Source of the DNA: Pseudidiomarina terrestris
Lineage (GTDB): Bacteria > Pseudomonadota > Gammaproteobacteria > Enterobacterales > Alteromonadaceae
Reading direction: 5' to 3'
Assembly (NCBI RefSeq): GCF_030466405.1
Contig: NZ_JAGGJF010000004.1
Location: 1-64,000 of the forward strand
DNA: 64,000 bases
The translations under genes and the position numbers were made by a program. Below, piece after piece: positions 28,371-37,962 of this stretch. Positions within the stretch are counted from its first letter, which is position 1, and the number at the start of each line of letters is the position of its first letter. The notes beneath the pieces were generated by a model that did no database searches, had not been told where the DNA came from, and saw only the letters and a program-made list of their open reading frames with translations.

Positions 28371-29684
28371 ATGAGTTCTTACGCGGCACATATTGCCACA
28401 GTTCAGGCCCGTTTCGACGCAGCCCTGGCAGCAACCAATTTCGATTCCGTTCTGGTTTACGCGGGCCAACCGCGGGTAGCGTTTTTGGACGATAATCCAG
28501 CCCCTTTCAAAGTAAATCCATTATTCAAATACTGGCTGCCGGTCACAGCAAGCCCAAAGAGTGCAATTTTCTATGAGCGCGGCCAAAAGCCGGTACTGTT
28601 CCTGTTCCAGGCTCGCGATTTCTGGCATGCACCTGTCACTATCGAGCCGGCTGAGTGGCAGGAGCACGTAGAGCTGGTGGTCATCGACGACCTTTCCAAA
28701 CTGACCGCACAGTTAGGCAGTAAACTCCAGGATGCTGCTTTCATCGGCGAAGATTTTGCCGAGCCAGTGGCCAGCTGGAACGTGAAAGCACGCAATCCAC
28801 AAGATCTCATCGACCACCTGCACTTTCACCGTGCTCTGAAAACTGAATGGGAACTGGAGAACCTGCGCGTGGCAAACGAGCGCGCAGCCTACGCTCATCT
28901 GGCGGCCCGTGATGCGTTTTTAGCGGGCAAGAGTGAGCTGGAAATTCACCATGCCTATCTTGCCGCGATTCACTTCCGTGAAAGCGAGCTGCCTTACAAC
29001 AGTATTGTCGGCCTGAATGAGCATGGCGCCATTTTGCATTACGATGTGTACGAGACCCAAGCTCCTGCCGAAAGCCGTTCATTCTTAATTGATGCTGGCG
29101 CCACCTATCGTGGTTACTGCGCGGATATCACCCGCACATACGCCCGTAATGAGGGCTTCTTTGCCGATTTAGTGACAGCGGTAGATGATGCGCAGCAAGC
29201 GTTGCTGAAGGAGATCAAGCCTGGTGTCGATTACTATCAGTTGCATGTCTCCCAGCACCTGAAAATTGCCCAGATTCTGAGTGATTTTGGTTTTGTGGAA
29301 GGCTCAGCAGAGAGCATTTATGAACAGGGCTTCAGCAGCGCATTCTTCCCTCATGGGCTGGGTCACTTTATTGGCCTGCAGGTGCATGATGTGGGTGGCT
29401 TCCTTCGCAATGATCGCGGGGATACGTACGACCGCGACCCACGCCATCCGTTCCTGCGTTTGTTACGCCCGGTAGAAGAAGGACAGGTCTTCACCATTGA
29501 ACCCGGTCTTTACGTCGTCGATCAGCTGCTTGAAGCACATGCTGATGCCAAAGAACTGAACTGGGAGCGTATCGCTGAGTTACGCCCTTACGGCGGTGTG
29601 CGTATTGAAGACAGTATCGTGGTAGGTGCTGATGGCAACAATGAAAATCTTACCCGTGATGCTTTTGCGAAGCTGCAGGCTTAA
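28371..29684 (+). CDS. pepQ: Xaa-Pro dipeptidase (prolidase)
   Basis: A 437-residue M24 metallopeptidase that cleaves dipeptides ending in proline. The pita-bread metal ligands are visible: Asp in LIDAGATYRGYCADITRTY, His in FPHGLGHFIGLQVHD, Glu in FTIEPGLYV and Glu in VRIEDSI. Members from Alteromonas also act as organophosphorus acid anhydrolases. An AGGGGAGG ribosome site lies close before the ATG. Confidence 0.95.
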   Translation: MSSYAAHIATVQARFDAALAATNFDSVLVYAGQPRVAFLDDNPAPFKVNPLFKYWLPVTASPKSAIFYERGQKPVLFLFQARDFWHAPVTIEPAEWQEHVELVVIDDLSKLTAQLGSKLQDAAFIGEDFAEPVASWNVKARNPQDLIDHLHFHRALKTEWELENLRVANERAAYAHLAARDAFLAGKSELEIHHAYLAAIHFRESELPYNSIVGLNEHGAILHYDVYETQAPAESRSFLIDAGATYRGYCADITRTYARNEGFFADLVTAVDDAQQALLKEIKPGVDYYQLHVSQHLKIAQILSDFGFVEGSAESIYEQGFSSAFFPHGLGHFIGLQVHDVGGFLRNDRGDTYDRDPRHPFLRLLRPVEEGQVFTIEPGLYVVDQLLEAHADAKELNWERIAELRPYGGVRIEDSIVVGADGNNENLTRDAFAKLQA

Positions 29685-29713
29685 GAGCCAAAGCTTAGCC
29701 TGATACAACGTCA

Positions 29714-30856
29714 TTAAGGTAAGTAAAGACCACCGAGTACAGTGGCGCGGCTGGCGCCCGTCACTGCCGGCATATTGCCTGGTAAACCGAGCATAAACTG
29801 GCGCGCTAACCAGGCAAACGCCATCGCTTCCAGTTGTTGCGGGTCTACCCCTAAGGCAGCAACACTACGCCACTGAGCCTCGGGATAGTGCGCCGCTAAG
29901 CGGCCTAATAAATGCTGGTTAAAAGCTCCACCACCGGCAACAAAAACGCTATGGACCGGTGTCGGGCTGGCTTGCTGCAGGCCGTGAGCGACCGTGGCAG
30001 CGGTAAATTCTGCCAGGGTTGCCTGAATGTCCTCACTCCGCCACCCGCTATCTGAGCCATTTGCAGACTCAAGATAGCTCATTAGCCAGTTGTAATTAAA
30101 GTACTCGCGGCCGGTGCTTTTCGGAGGTGCCTGCTGGATGTAATCGTCGGCAAGCATAGCCGCAAGCAGCTCATGAATCACTTTGCCACTGGCACCATAA
30201 CTGCCTTCCGGATCGTAGCTTTGCGCTGCGTCTGGGTGGTGGAGTTGATACCAAAGGTCGAGGAGCGTGTTGGCCGGTCCGGTGTCAAAGCCGGTGACCT
30301 CACCGCCGTTGGCTGCGAACAAAGTAATATTCGCAATGCCGCCGAGGTTAAGCACCGCCGTTGGACAGTCTTCTGCCAGACGCGTTTTAAACAAGGCCTC
30401 GTGAAAAGCAGGTACCAGCGGGGCTCCCTGACCACCTAAGGCAATGTCTTTGCGGCGGAAGTCTGCGACGACGGCAATTCCCGTTAGTGCGGCAAGCGTA
30501 TTGGGATCAGCGAGTTGCAAAGTGTAGGGCGTCAGTGCGTCAGGCATATGGCGTACGGTCTGACCATGGCTGCCCACGGCTGCAATGGCTGAGGCTGACA
30601 GTTGAGCCTGCTCGAGCAATGCCAACACCACCTCAGCACTGTATTCGGCAAATTGCCGATCCGCAGTAGCGAGTCGGTGCAGTTCATTAGTACCGGGGGC
30701 ACAGAGGTCTTGAAACTCTGCCTTGAGGTGCGGCGGAAGTGCCTGGGAGTAGTGTTGCAGAAGCTGCGGTTGTTCGCCGCTAAAATCAACAAGGACGGCA
30801 TCAAGGCCGTCCATGCTGGTTCCTGACATTAAACCGATGTAAAGCTGTTCGCTCAT
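29714..30856 (-). CDS. anmK: Anhydro-N-acetylmuramic acid kinase
   Basis: A 380-residue ASKHA-fold kinase that phosphorylates anhydro-MurNAc during cell-wall recycling. The opening GLMSGTSMDGLDAVL and the phosphate-binding LNLGGIANIT and GFDTGPANTLLD segments are diagnostic. It starts two bases after the mepM stop and forms an operon with it, opposite tyrS. Its MurNAc-6-P product would need MurQ, which I do not see in this window. Confidence 0.95.
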   Translation of the reverse strand: MSEQLYIGLMSGTSMDGLDAVLVDFSGEQPQLLQHYSQALPPHLKAEFQDLCAPGTNELHRLATADRQFAEYSAEVVLALLEQAQLSASAIAAVGSHGQTVRHMPDALTPYTLQLADPNTLAALTGIAVVADFRRKDIALGGQGAPLVPAFHEALFKTRLAEDCPTAVLNLGGIANITLFAANGGEVTGFDTGPANTLLDLWYQLHHPDAAQSYDPEGSYGASGKVIHELLAAMLADDYIQQAPPKSTGREYFNYNWLMSYLESANGSDSGWRSEDIQATLAEFTAATVAHGLQQASPTPVHSVFVAGGGAFNQHLLGRLAAHYPEAQWRSVAALGVDPQQLEAMAFAWLARQFMLGLPGNMPAVTGASRATVLGGLYLP

Positions 30857-30858
30857 GC

Positions 30859-32253
30859 TCAGCGCATGGCCAGGAAGACGCGTCTGTTATCTGCCAGCAT
30901 CGCTAAACGTTGGTCAGCAATTTGCTTGAACTCTGGCATTTCGCTGGCGGTCAGTGACTCGGCCTCAGGGAATTTGACGGTGCGCGGATTACGATGCACA
31001 CCATCTACCAAAAATTCGTAATGCAGATGAGCACCGGTGACACGGCCGGTTGCACCAACACGGCCAATCAAGTCGCCTTGCTTGACCCGATCGCCACGTT
31101 TCACCGTGCGCTTGCTCAGGTGCAGGTACTTGGTGACATAGCGCTCGCCATGCTGGATAAACACGTAATTGCCGTTCAGATTGTTGTAGGCGCTGGCAAT
31201 GACTTTACCGCTACCTGAGGACATAACCGGTGTGCCGACATTGGCAGCGTAATCAATCCCATTGTGGGGACGGACCCGACCGGTAACAGGGTGCAGGCGG
31301 CGCGGATTAAAGCTAGAGCTTATATAGGTAAATTTCACCGGCGAGCGTAGAAATGATTTACGCATGGCGTTGCCATTCACCGCGTAGTAGTCGCCGTTGC
31401 TGTGTAAAATCGCCTGGAATTTACGATCCTGATTGACAAACTCGGCGGCCAGAACTCGGCCATAACCGACGAACTCACCGTCAACGTACTCTTTTTCAAA
31501 GATGACCGAGAACTCGTCACCCTTACGCAGGTCGAGTGCAAAGTCGATGTCCCAACCAAAAATATTGGCGATACTCATGATTTGATTTTCGGTCAGGCCC
31601 GCATTAATACCTGCGTTCCAGAAGCTTGAATCGATTTCAGCAAAGGCAAAGGCTTCCTGAATCTGCACTTCTTTAGTGTCGATTTCACTGGCGTAGCCCT
31701 TCGTGGTCTGGCTCACGATCAGGGTATCCACAGGACTGATTTGGTAGGCCAGCTGCAGCAGCTCGCCTTCAGCATTCTTGGCAAAGCGCAGGGTATCGCC
31801 CGGATGCAGCTTCAGCAGGTACTTGTTTGCTTGCTTATCTTGCGTAACCCGATAGAGCTGTTGCGGTGAGAAGCCCATGACATCGAAAATACGTGCCAGA
31901 CTATCTCCGGACTTAACTTCATAACCGCTCCAGTGCACAGCAGGCTCTGCAGGTTCCTCTACGGCGACCGTTTCAGCGGCTGCGGTAGAATCTACGGCTG
32001 GCTTTAGCTGCAATTCCTGCGCGGCTGGGGCAGTCACTGTGTCCTTCAGGGTGAGCGGAATTTCGAGACGCTCGCCCAGAATCAACTGTTTATCGGCAAG
32101 TTTGGGATCGGAGGTATTACGCGACGCGGTCGCTGGCTCGGATGGCAGCAACATGACAATTAGCGTCGCGAGGCAAACCCCCGACAGTAAGAGCTGGTGA
32201 CGTCGTGGCAGTTGCTTTAAAACACCTGCCATTCTAGTAGTTAATACCTTCAT
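30859..32253 (-). CDS. mepM: Peptidoglycan DD-endopeptidase, LysM plus M23 (MepM-like)
   Basis: A 464-residue envelope protein with an N-terminal span (about residues 20-37), a LysM-type domain around 110-160 (YEVKSGDSLARIFDVMGF), a connecting domain, and a C-terminal M23 metallopeptidase. The zinc ligands are His and Asp in RPHNGIDYA, and the HLHYEF motif. MepM opens peptide cross-links so that new strands can be inserted. It is divergent from tyrS. Confidence 0.92.
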   Translation of the reverse strand: MKVLTTRMAGVLKQLPRRHQLLLSGVCLATLIVMLLPSEPATASRNTSDPKLADKQLILGERLEIPLTLKDTVTAPAAQELQLKPAVDSTAAAETVAVEEPAEPAVHWSGYEVKSGDSLARIFDVMGFSPQQLYRVTQDKQANKYLLKLHPGDTLRFAKNAEGELLQLAYQISPVDTLIVSQTTKGYASEIDTKEVQIQEAFAFAEIDSSFWNAGINAGLTENQIMSIANIFGWDIDFALDLRKGDEFSVIFEKEYVDGEFVGYGRVLAAEFVNQDRKFQAILHSNGDYYAVNGNAMRKSFLRSPVKFTYISSSFNPRRLHPVTGRVRPHNGIDYAANVGTPVMSSGSGKVIASAYNNLNGNYVFIQHGERYVTKYLHLSKRTVKRGDRVKQGDLIGRVGATGRVTGAHLHYEFLVDGVHRNPRTVKFPEAESLTASEMPEFKQIADQRLAMLADNRRVFLAMR

Positions 32254-32357
32254 ATACTTCCTGAAGTTAGCGCACTGGGAACCCTATTTCCCATAGTTCT
32301 TTTGGCAGAATAATACGAAGTGCAACGTTTTTCCAGTCGCTTTACCTTTATTTCCGC

Positions 32358-32386
32358 TTAAAAGACCGTCTCAAATAGCATACAAT
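32358..32386 (+). promoter_or_regulatory. Candidate sigma-70 promoter of tyrS
   Basis: TTAAAA (32358-32363) and TACAAT (32381-32386) are separated by 17 bases. The -10 matches the consensus at five of six positions. Transcription would begin near 32393, about 50 bases before the chosen tyrS start. Confidence 0.45.
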
Positions 32387-32442
32387 GCAACGTTTGATAG
32401 CCCTTCCCGCGTCACGGTCGACAGCTCAGGAGTATGAAAGTA

Positions 32443-33645
32443 ATGACAAAATCAGCGGCGGATGCGTTTGCAGAGATAGCCCGCGGCACAGAAGAAATTC
32501 TGCTCGCCGACGAACTTAAGGATAAGCTCGCAAAAGGTAAACCTTTAGTGATCAAGGCCGGTTTTGATCCAACCGCACCAGATTTACACCTTGGCCATAC
32601 GGTTTTAATCAATAAAATGCGGGCGTTTCAGGATCTCGGCCATGAGATCGTTTTTCTTATCGGTGATTTCACCGGCATGATCGGCGATCCAACGGGTAAA
32701 AATGTCACCCGTAAACCCTTGTCGCGTGACGATGTAATTGCCAATGCGCAAACCTATAAAGAACAGGTCTTTAAGATTCTCGATCCGGCAAAAACCCAAA
32801 TTCGTTTCAATTCAGAATGGATGAATGAGTTAGGCTCGGACGGCATGATCAAACTGGCGGCGCGTCAGACCGTTGCGCGTATGCTGGAACGGGATGACTT
32901 CAAGAAGCGTTACGCTTCCGGGCAGCCCATTGCCATTCATGAGTTTTTGTACCCGCTGGTACAAGGCTGGGATTCCGTGGCACTGCGTGCCGATGTGGAA
33001 CTCGGTGGTACCGATCAGCGCTTCAACTTGCTGATGGGCCGTGAACTACAAAAAGATGAGGGTCAGATCCCCCAAACGGTGATCATGGTACCTTTGCTTG
33101 AGGGCCTTGACGGGGTGCAGAAGATGTCGAAGTCGCTTGGCAACTACGTTGGCATCACTGAGCCCGCCAACGATATGTTCGGTAAGTTGATGTCGGTCTC
33201 GGACGAGCTGATGTGGCGCTACTTTGAATTGCTGAGCTTCCGGCCACTGGAAGAACTTGCACAGTTCAAGCAGGCGGTCAGCGCAGGCGCTAACCCTCGT
33301 GATTATAAAGTGCTGCTGGCAAAAGAGATTATCACCCGCTTTCATGACGCCGAAGCAGCCGAGGCAGCAGAGCAGGATTTTGTGCAGCGCTTTAGTAAAA
33401 ATGCGATCCCTGATGACATGCCTGAACTTGAGCTTAACACTGAGGCTGGCGAAATCGGTATTTGCCACTTGCTTAAAGAAGCTCAGCTGGTCAACTCCAC
33501 CTCTGATGCGATGCGGATGATTAAACAAAGTGCGGTGAAGGTGGATGGCGAGAAGGTCACCGATACCAAACAAATGATTGCAGCCGGCACTACGGCGGTC
33601 TATCAGGTTGGCAAACGTAAGTTTGCGCGGATTACTGTAGCTTAG
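32443..33645 (+). CDS. tyrS: Tyrosyl-tRNA synthetase
   Basis: A class I synthetase, 400 residues from this start. The HIGH-type motif is [10 protein letters not shown], the tyrosine-binding region includes [15 protein letters not shown], and KMSKS is [13 protein letters not shown]-terminal S4 RNA-binding domain follows ([15 protein letters not shown]). An ATG at 32434 lies only one base after AGGAG, whereas the ATG at 32443 lies ten bases after it, so I choose 32443. The TyrS subtype with a histidine-containing HLGH motif and long S4 linker is common in marine gammaproteobacteria. Confidence 0.94.
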   Translation: MTKSAADAFAEIARGTEEILLADELKDKLAKGKPLVIKAGFDPTAPDLHLGHTVLINKMRAFQDLGHEIVFLIGDFTGMIGDPTGKNVTRKPLSRDDVIANAQTYKEQVFKILDPAKTQIRFNSEWMNELGSDGMIKLAARQTVARMLERDDFKKRYASGQPIAIHEFLYPLVQGWDSVALRADVELGGTDQRFNLLMGRELQKDEGQIPQTVIMVPLLEGLDGVQKMSKSLGNYVGITEPANDMFGKLMSVSDELMWRYFELLSFRPLEELAQFKQAVSAGANPRDYKVLLAKEIITRFHDAEAAEAAEQDFVQRFSKNAIPDDMPELELNTEAGEIGICHLLKEAQLVNSTSDAMRMIKQSAVKVDGEKVTDTKQMIAAGTTAVYQVGKRKFARITVA

Positions 33646-33652
33646 GTGTCGC

Positions 33653-34486
33653 TTAATCCGCACCTTCAGGATTTTCTGCCTGCCAACGCTGGCCTTCGGG
33701 CCAGCGCAGCAGGGTCATTGTTTCGCCCCATACGCAGCCTGTTTCCAGACCAATCACATCGTCACGACCAGTATGACCTTGTAAGGCAGCCCAATGCCCG
33801 AACATCAGGGTCATGGGTTGTGGTTGCCAGGTTTCAAACCACGGTATTAGTCCCCGCTCCCGAGTGTCGGCATCTGGCGCTCCTTTAGTATCTAGCTCCA
33901 GGCAGTGATTCTCGTCGATAAAGCGCATACGCGTGAAGGCATTAATAATAAAGCGGATCCGCTCGGGGCCCTGCAATGTCGATGACCAGCAGGTCGGCTC
34001 ATTGCCGTACATTTTATCCAGCCACTGGGCCAGCTTGCGGTGTCGCCAGGCACGCTGCAGACTCGCGCGGACTTCCTCGGCTAGCGCCGCAGCTTGCGCT
34101 AAAGACCACTGCGGATAGATGCCAGCATGGGTCATTACGACATCATCGACCTGGCGCATCAGCGGTTGTTGCACCAGAAATTCAATCCACTCGTGTTGTT
34201 CAGCTTTAGGAAGCGCGAGAATGGCATCCAGCTTGTCTTTCGGGTTGGCCTTGCGCACCCCAGTCAGCACCGCAAGTAAATTCAAGTCATGATTGCCGAG
34301 CACGCACTTTGCTGCTTCACCCAGGTCACGCAAGCGTTGCAGGCAGGCCAGTGAGTCCGGGCCGCGGGCAACGATGTCGCCGACGCACCAGAGTTCATCA
34401 AAGCGTGGATCGAAGTTGACCTGTGCCAGCAATTCGTCGAGCTGGGTCACACAGCCTTGCAGATCTCCGACAAAATAGCGTGCCAT
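33653..34486 (-). CDS. apaH: Bis(5'-nucleosyl)-tetraphosphatase, symmetrical
   Basis: A 277-residue metallophosphatase that splits Ap4A into two ADP and also decaps Np4-capped RNA in enterobacteria. The calcineurin-like motifs are VGDLQGC, VGDIVARGPDS, LGNHDLN and MTHAGIYP. It is the last gene of the lptD-surA-pdxA-rsmA-apaG-apaH operon and converges with tyrS, seven bases apart. Confidence 0.96.
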   Translation of the reverse strand: MARYFVGDLQGCVTQLDELLAQVNFDPRFDELWCVGDIVARGPDSLACLQRLRDLGEAAKCVLGNHDLNLLAVLTGVRKANPKDKLDAILALPKAEQHEWIEFLVQQPLMRQVDDVVMTHAGIYPQWSLAQAAALAEEVRASLQRAWRHRKLAQWLDKMYGNEPTCWSSTLQGPERIRFIINAFTRMRFIDENHCLELDTKGAPDADTRERGLIPWFETWQPQPMTLMFGHWAALQGHTGRDDVIGLETGCVWGETMTLLRWPEGQRWQAENPEGAD

Positions 34487-34500
34487 ACAAAGCTCCGGTG

Positions 34501-34869
34501 TTAGTGCAGAATATTAGGCACAGCCAGACGGAATGACGGGATAGTAACCTCAAATTTCGAGCCATCAGCAGCTTCCATACCGTAATGTCCTTCCATTGTA
34601 CCGATCGGTGTAGCGAGCACGGTGCCGCTGGTGTAGCTGAAGGATTCGCCCGGGGCTATGTGAGGCTGCTGACCGACTACGCCGTCACCGGCGACCCGGG
34701 TGATTTTGTGATCCGCATCGGTGATGCGCCAGGCACGATTCAGCAGTTGCACCGCTTGGGCGCCATCATTACTGATGGTGATGGTGTAGGCAAAAACATA
34801 CTGACCATTATCCGGTGCTGATTGGGCAGCAAGATAGTGAGTTTGAACCTCAATACGTATGTCACTCAT
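34501..34869 (-). CDS. apaG: ApaG protein (DUF525)
   Basis: A 122-residue beta-sandwich protein of the ApaG/PolDIP2 family. The core [24 protein letters not shown] and the GEGVVGxQP-like [22 protein letters not shown] are present. Its function is not settled. The start at 34869 overlaps the rsmA stop as ATGA; an upstream in-frame ATG at 34911 would lie in rsmA and is rejected. Confidence 0.94.
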   Translation of the reverse strand: MSDIRIEVQTHYLAAQSAPDNGQYVFAYTITISNDGAQAVQLLNRAWRITDADHKITRVAGDGVVGQQPHIAPGESFSYTSGTVLATPIGTMEGHYGMEAADGSKFEVTIPSFRLAVPNILH

Positions 34870-35675
34870 AAAGCACCTTCGTTTTCGTAATACCAATTGG
34901 CGAGCCGACAATAGTCGGCCACGGATAATGTTTCCGGACGTGTGCCCGGGTCGATTCCCAGCGCCTCAAGTTGTGCATCAGAGAAATGCTGTTTTAAGTT
35001 GTTGCGGATGGTCTTACGGCGCTGGTTAAAGGCAACCAGACAAAGTTTCTGCAAGGTTTTAAAGTCGTGCACCGGGTGGGGTGGCTCCGCATACGGAGTT
35101 AACCGTACCACTGCCGACTCCACTTTAGGTGGCGGGGTGAAGGCGCCGGCAGGCACCGTCAGCACCGGCGAAACGGCACAGGCTTGTTGCACTGCCACGG
35201 TCAGGCGACCATAAGCTTTAGTACCAGGTTGTGCTGCCAGACGCTCGACCACTTCTTTTTGCAGCATGAAATGCATATCGCTAATCGCGTCGACCTGGTC
35301 GAGTAAGTGAAAAATAATCGGCGTTGAAATGTTGTACGGCAGGTTGCCGAACACGCGCAGTTTTTGTCCGTCTTGTTGGAACTGACGAAAATCTGTTTTC
35401 AGCGCATCACCACGATAGACCGTCAGCTTTTGCTGCAAGAACGGATGCTGTTCGAGGCGATCAGCAAGGTCACGGTCAAGCTCGACCACGGTCAGGTGAT
35501 CAATGCGGTCGCAGACCGGCTCAGTAAGTGCTGCAAGGCCAGGGCCGATCTCAAGCAACTGCTCGTCTTTTTGCGGATTGATTGCATCAACGATAGCGTC
35601 AATCACAAAGGTGTCGTGCAGGAAGTTTTGTCCAAAGCGCTTACGTGCGCGATGTCCCAAATGCGTTTTTGTCAT
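34866..35675 (-). CDS. rsmA: 16S rRNA dimethyladenosine transferase
   Basis: A 269-residue methyltransferase (KsgA) that dimethylates A1518 and A1519 of 16S rRNA late in 30S assembly. The SAM motif is [13 protein letters not shown], and the catalytic NLPYNIS motif is present, preceded by RKRFGQNFL. Both ends overlap neighbours by ATGA, to pdxA upstream and apaG downstream. Confidence 0.96.
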   Translation of the reverse strand: MTKTHLGHRARKRFGQNFLHDTFVIDAIVDAINPQKDEQLLEIGPGLAALTEPVCDRIDHLTVVELDRDLADRLEQHPFLQQKLTVYRGDALKTDFRQFQQDGQKLRVFGNLPYNISTPIIFHLLDQVDAISDMHFMLQKEVVERLAAQPGTKAYGRLTVAVQQACAVSPVLTVPAGAFTPPPKVESAVVRLTPYAEPPHPVHDFKTLQKLCLVAFNQRRKTIRNNLKQHFSDAQLEALGIDPGTRPETLSVADYCRLANWYYENEGAL

Positions 35676-36664
35676 TCCGTTACCATGGTTAAGGCGGTCT
35701 CTAAAGCGTAGCAGGCACTGCCGATGTCAATTGCGCCGGTGCCCGCTTTATCGAGGGCAGTGCCGTGATCCACCGAGGTGCGAACAAAAGGCAGGCCGAG
35801 GGTGATATTCACGGCATTGCCGAAGCCCCGGTATTTTAGCACGGGTAACCCTTGATCGTGATACATGGCGATGACAGCATCGGCGTTGGCTAAATAATGG
35901 GGTTGAAATACGGTGTCAGCCGGCCATGGGCCGCTTACCTCGATACCCTGCGACTGCAAGGCTGCGAGCGCTGGCTCTATGTGTTCGATCTCTTCCCGGC
36001 CGAGATGGCCTTGTTCGCCGGCATGCGGGTTAAGGCCACACATCAGTAATTTGGGCGAGCTGCACTGAAAGCGCTGGCGCAATTCTGTTGCTACGATCTT
36101 GGTCACACTCTCCACCAGCGGCTGGGTAATAGCTGCCGGAACCTGACTCAAGGGCAGGTGAGTGGTTACCAGGGCAACACGAAGACCTTCAGTGGCCAGC
36201 ATCATGACCACTTGTTTGGTGTGGCTAAGCTCAGCGAAGAACTCCGTATGACCACTAAAGGCGATGCCAGCATCGTTAATCACCCCTTTGTGAACGGGGC
36301 CGGTCATGATGGCATCAAATTCGCCTTGCATGCAGCCTTCGCCAGCATGGCGTAGCAGGCTCAGTACATAGGCACTATTGGCACTATCCAACTGCCCGGC
36401 CTGCACGGGTGCGCCAAGTTCATGCTCGGCGACCACCAGAGTTCCGCTGGGCCAGAGTTGCGGGGGCCGTTCAGCGTCATAGTCGACACAGGAAACGACA
36501 AGACCGAGCTGTTCAGCCCGGTCTTGTAGGAGTTGTTTGTTACCCAGTACCACCAGTTCACAGGGCCATTGCTTCGCGGCCATCTCTTGCATTAAATACA
36601 GTGCAATGTCAGGACCGATGCCGGCCGGCTCGCCGGAACTATAGGCGATACGTTTTAAACTCAT
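35672..36664 (-). CDS. pdxA: 4-hydroxythreonine-4-phosphate dehydrogenase
   Basis: A 330-residue NAD-dependent enzyme of pyridoxal phosphate synthesis. The opening [14 protein letters not shown], the metal-binding His in [11 protein letters not shown], and the [10 protein letters not shown] segment with the final metal His are visible, together with CGLNPHAGE. It lies between surA and rsmA with ATGA overlaps on both sides, the classical gene order. Confidence 0.95.
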   Translation of the reverse strand: MSLKRIAYSSGEPAGIGPDIALYLMQEMAAKQWPCELVVLGNKQLLQDRAEQLGLVVSCVDYDAERPPQLWPSGTLVVAEHELGAPVQAGQLDSANSAYVLSLLRHAGEGCMQGEFDAIMTGPVHKGVINDAGIAFSGHTEFFAELSHTKQVVMMLATEGLRVALVTTHLPLSQVPAAITQPLVESVTKIVATELRQRFQCSSPKLLMCGLNPHAGEQGHLGREEIEHIEPALAALQSQGIEVSGPWPADTVFQPHYLANADAVIAMYHDQGLPVLKYRGFGNAVNITLGLPFVRTSVDHGTALDKAGTGAIDIGSACYALETALTMVTE

Positions 36665-37953
36665 TTAATGACCTGTTCAATATACGCCTGGTCACGGATC
36701 TCTTGTTGCCAGTTTTCCAGCTCTTCCTGGTATTTACGACGGAACAGTAACTGATACGCGCGGTTTTGTTTACTCCGCTCGGTGGCGTCCTGAACACGGC
36801 GGTCGAGAACTTCAACGATGTGCCAGCCAAACTGTGATTTGAAAGGCTCACTAATGACACCGATCTCGGAGCTATCGACGACCTGCTTAAAGGCTGGGTC
36901 ATAGACATCGGTTTGCGACCAGCCTAATTCACCGCCCTGGCTCGCTGAACCCGGGTCAGAGGAATGCTCACGCGCCATCTCTTCGAAGGTCGCTTCACCG
37001 GCGACGATTTGCGCACGAATCTCGGTCAGCTTCTCGCGGGCACGTTTGTCAGAGAGAATCACAGAAGGTTGCAGCAGAATATGCCGGGCATTCACTTCTT
37101 CCACTTCAACAGTTTCTAAACCGCGAGTGTCGGCAACTTTCAGAATATGAAAACCAACACCACTTTTAATCGGACCAATCAGGTCGCCTTCGCGCTTACC
37201 ACGCACGGCTTCTGCGAATAACGTTGGCATCGCATTAATATTCATCCAGCCCAAATCACCACCTTCCAGTGCGCGTGAGCCCGACGATGCGGAAATTGCT
37301 GTCTCGGCAAAATCAGCACCGTTACGCAGAACATCTAACAGCTGTTCAGCACGCTCGCGTGCGTCCTGGACTTCGTCACCGCCACTGCCGTCACGTAAAC
37401 CCACCAAAATGTGGCTCAACCGGTACTCGACTTCCTGGCTGTTGACTTCGTCCAGCATCTCAGACAGATTCTGAATTTCCTGTGGTGAGATATAAACCCG
37501 CTCGCGTACGGCGCCGCGCTGAATTTCACCTAGCAGCATTTCTTTGCGCACTGATTCACGGTAGCTCGACCAGGAACTGCCCAGACGCTCAATCTCGTTA
37601 CGCAGCTCATCAACACTCATGTTGGATTCCTGAGCGATGCCTTGAATGGTTTGTTCAAGTTGCGCATCACTCACCTCAATACCGGCACGACGGGCGATTT
37701 GAAGCTGGACTTCCTGCAACACCAGGCGATCGATCGCTTGTACCCGCAGCACTTCATCACCGGGTAGGCTGATATCTTGTTCAGCGGCGTTACGCTTGAT
37801 CTGAGCCAACATGGCTTCGACTTCGCTTTGCAGAATCACACCGTCATTAACGATGACAGCGACCCGGTCGAGCACTTCGTTGGCTTGCACTGAGACTACG
37901 CTGCTTGCGATTGCCAGCCATGCAATGCTCACTAACTTCAACATCTTGTTCAT
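36661..37953 (-). CDS. surA: Periplasmic chaperone and peptidyl-prolyl isomerase SurA
   Basis: A 430-residue protein with a signal peptide (cleavage near VQA-N, residue 25), an N-terminal chaperone domain (about 25-170), and two parvulin domains recognised by SHILVG...GGDLGWM and ARHILL...GGELGWS. SurA escorts outer membrane proteins, including LptD made from the same operon, to the BAM complex. Confidence 0.95.
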   Translation of the reverse strand: MNKMLKLVSIAWLAIASSVVSVQANEVLDRVAVIVNDGVILQSEVEAMLAQIKRNAAEQDISLPGDEVLRVQAIDRLVLQEVQLQIARRAGIEVSDAQLEQTIQGIAQESNMSVDELRNEIERLGSSWSSYRESVRKEMLLGEIQRGAVRERVYISPQEIQNLSEMLDEVNSQEVEYRLSHILVGLRDGSGGDEVQDARERAEQLLDVLRNGADFAETAISASSGSRALEGGDLGWMNINAMPTLFAEAVRGKREGDLIGPIKSGVGFHILKVADTRGLETVEVEEVNARHILLQPSVILSDKRAREKLTEIRAQIVAGEATFEEMAREHSSDPGSASQGGELGWSQTDVYDPAFKQVVDSSEIGVISEPFKSQFGWHIVEVLDRRVQDATERSKQNRAYQLLFRRKYQEELENWQQEIRDQAYIEQVIK

Positions 37954-37962
37954 GAAAACTAC

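Noticed and set aside
32434-32442. ATG at 32434 as the start of tyrS
   Set aside because: It lies one base after the AGGAG site, too close for initiation; the in-frame ATG at 32443 has a spacing of ten bases.
33046-33663. 205-codon open frame on the minus strand inside tyrS
   Set aside because: It mirrors the conserved tyrS coding frame and shows no protein-like composition of its own.
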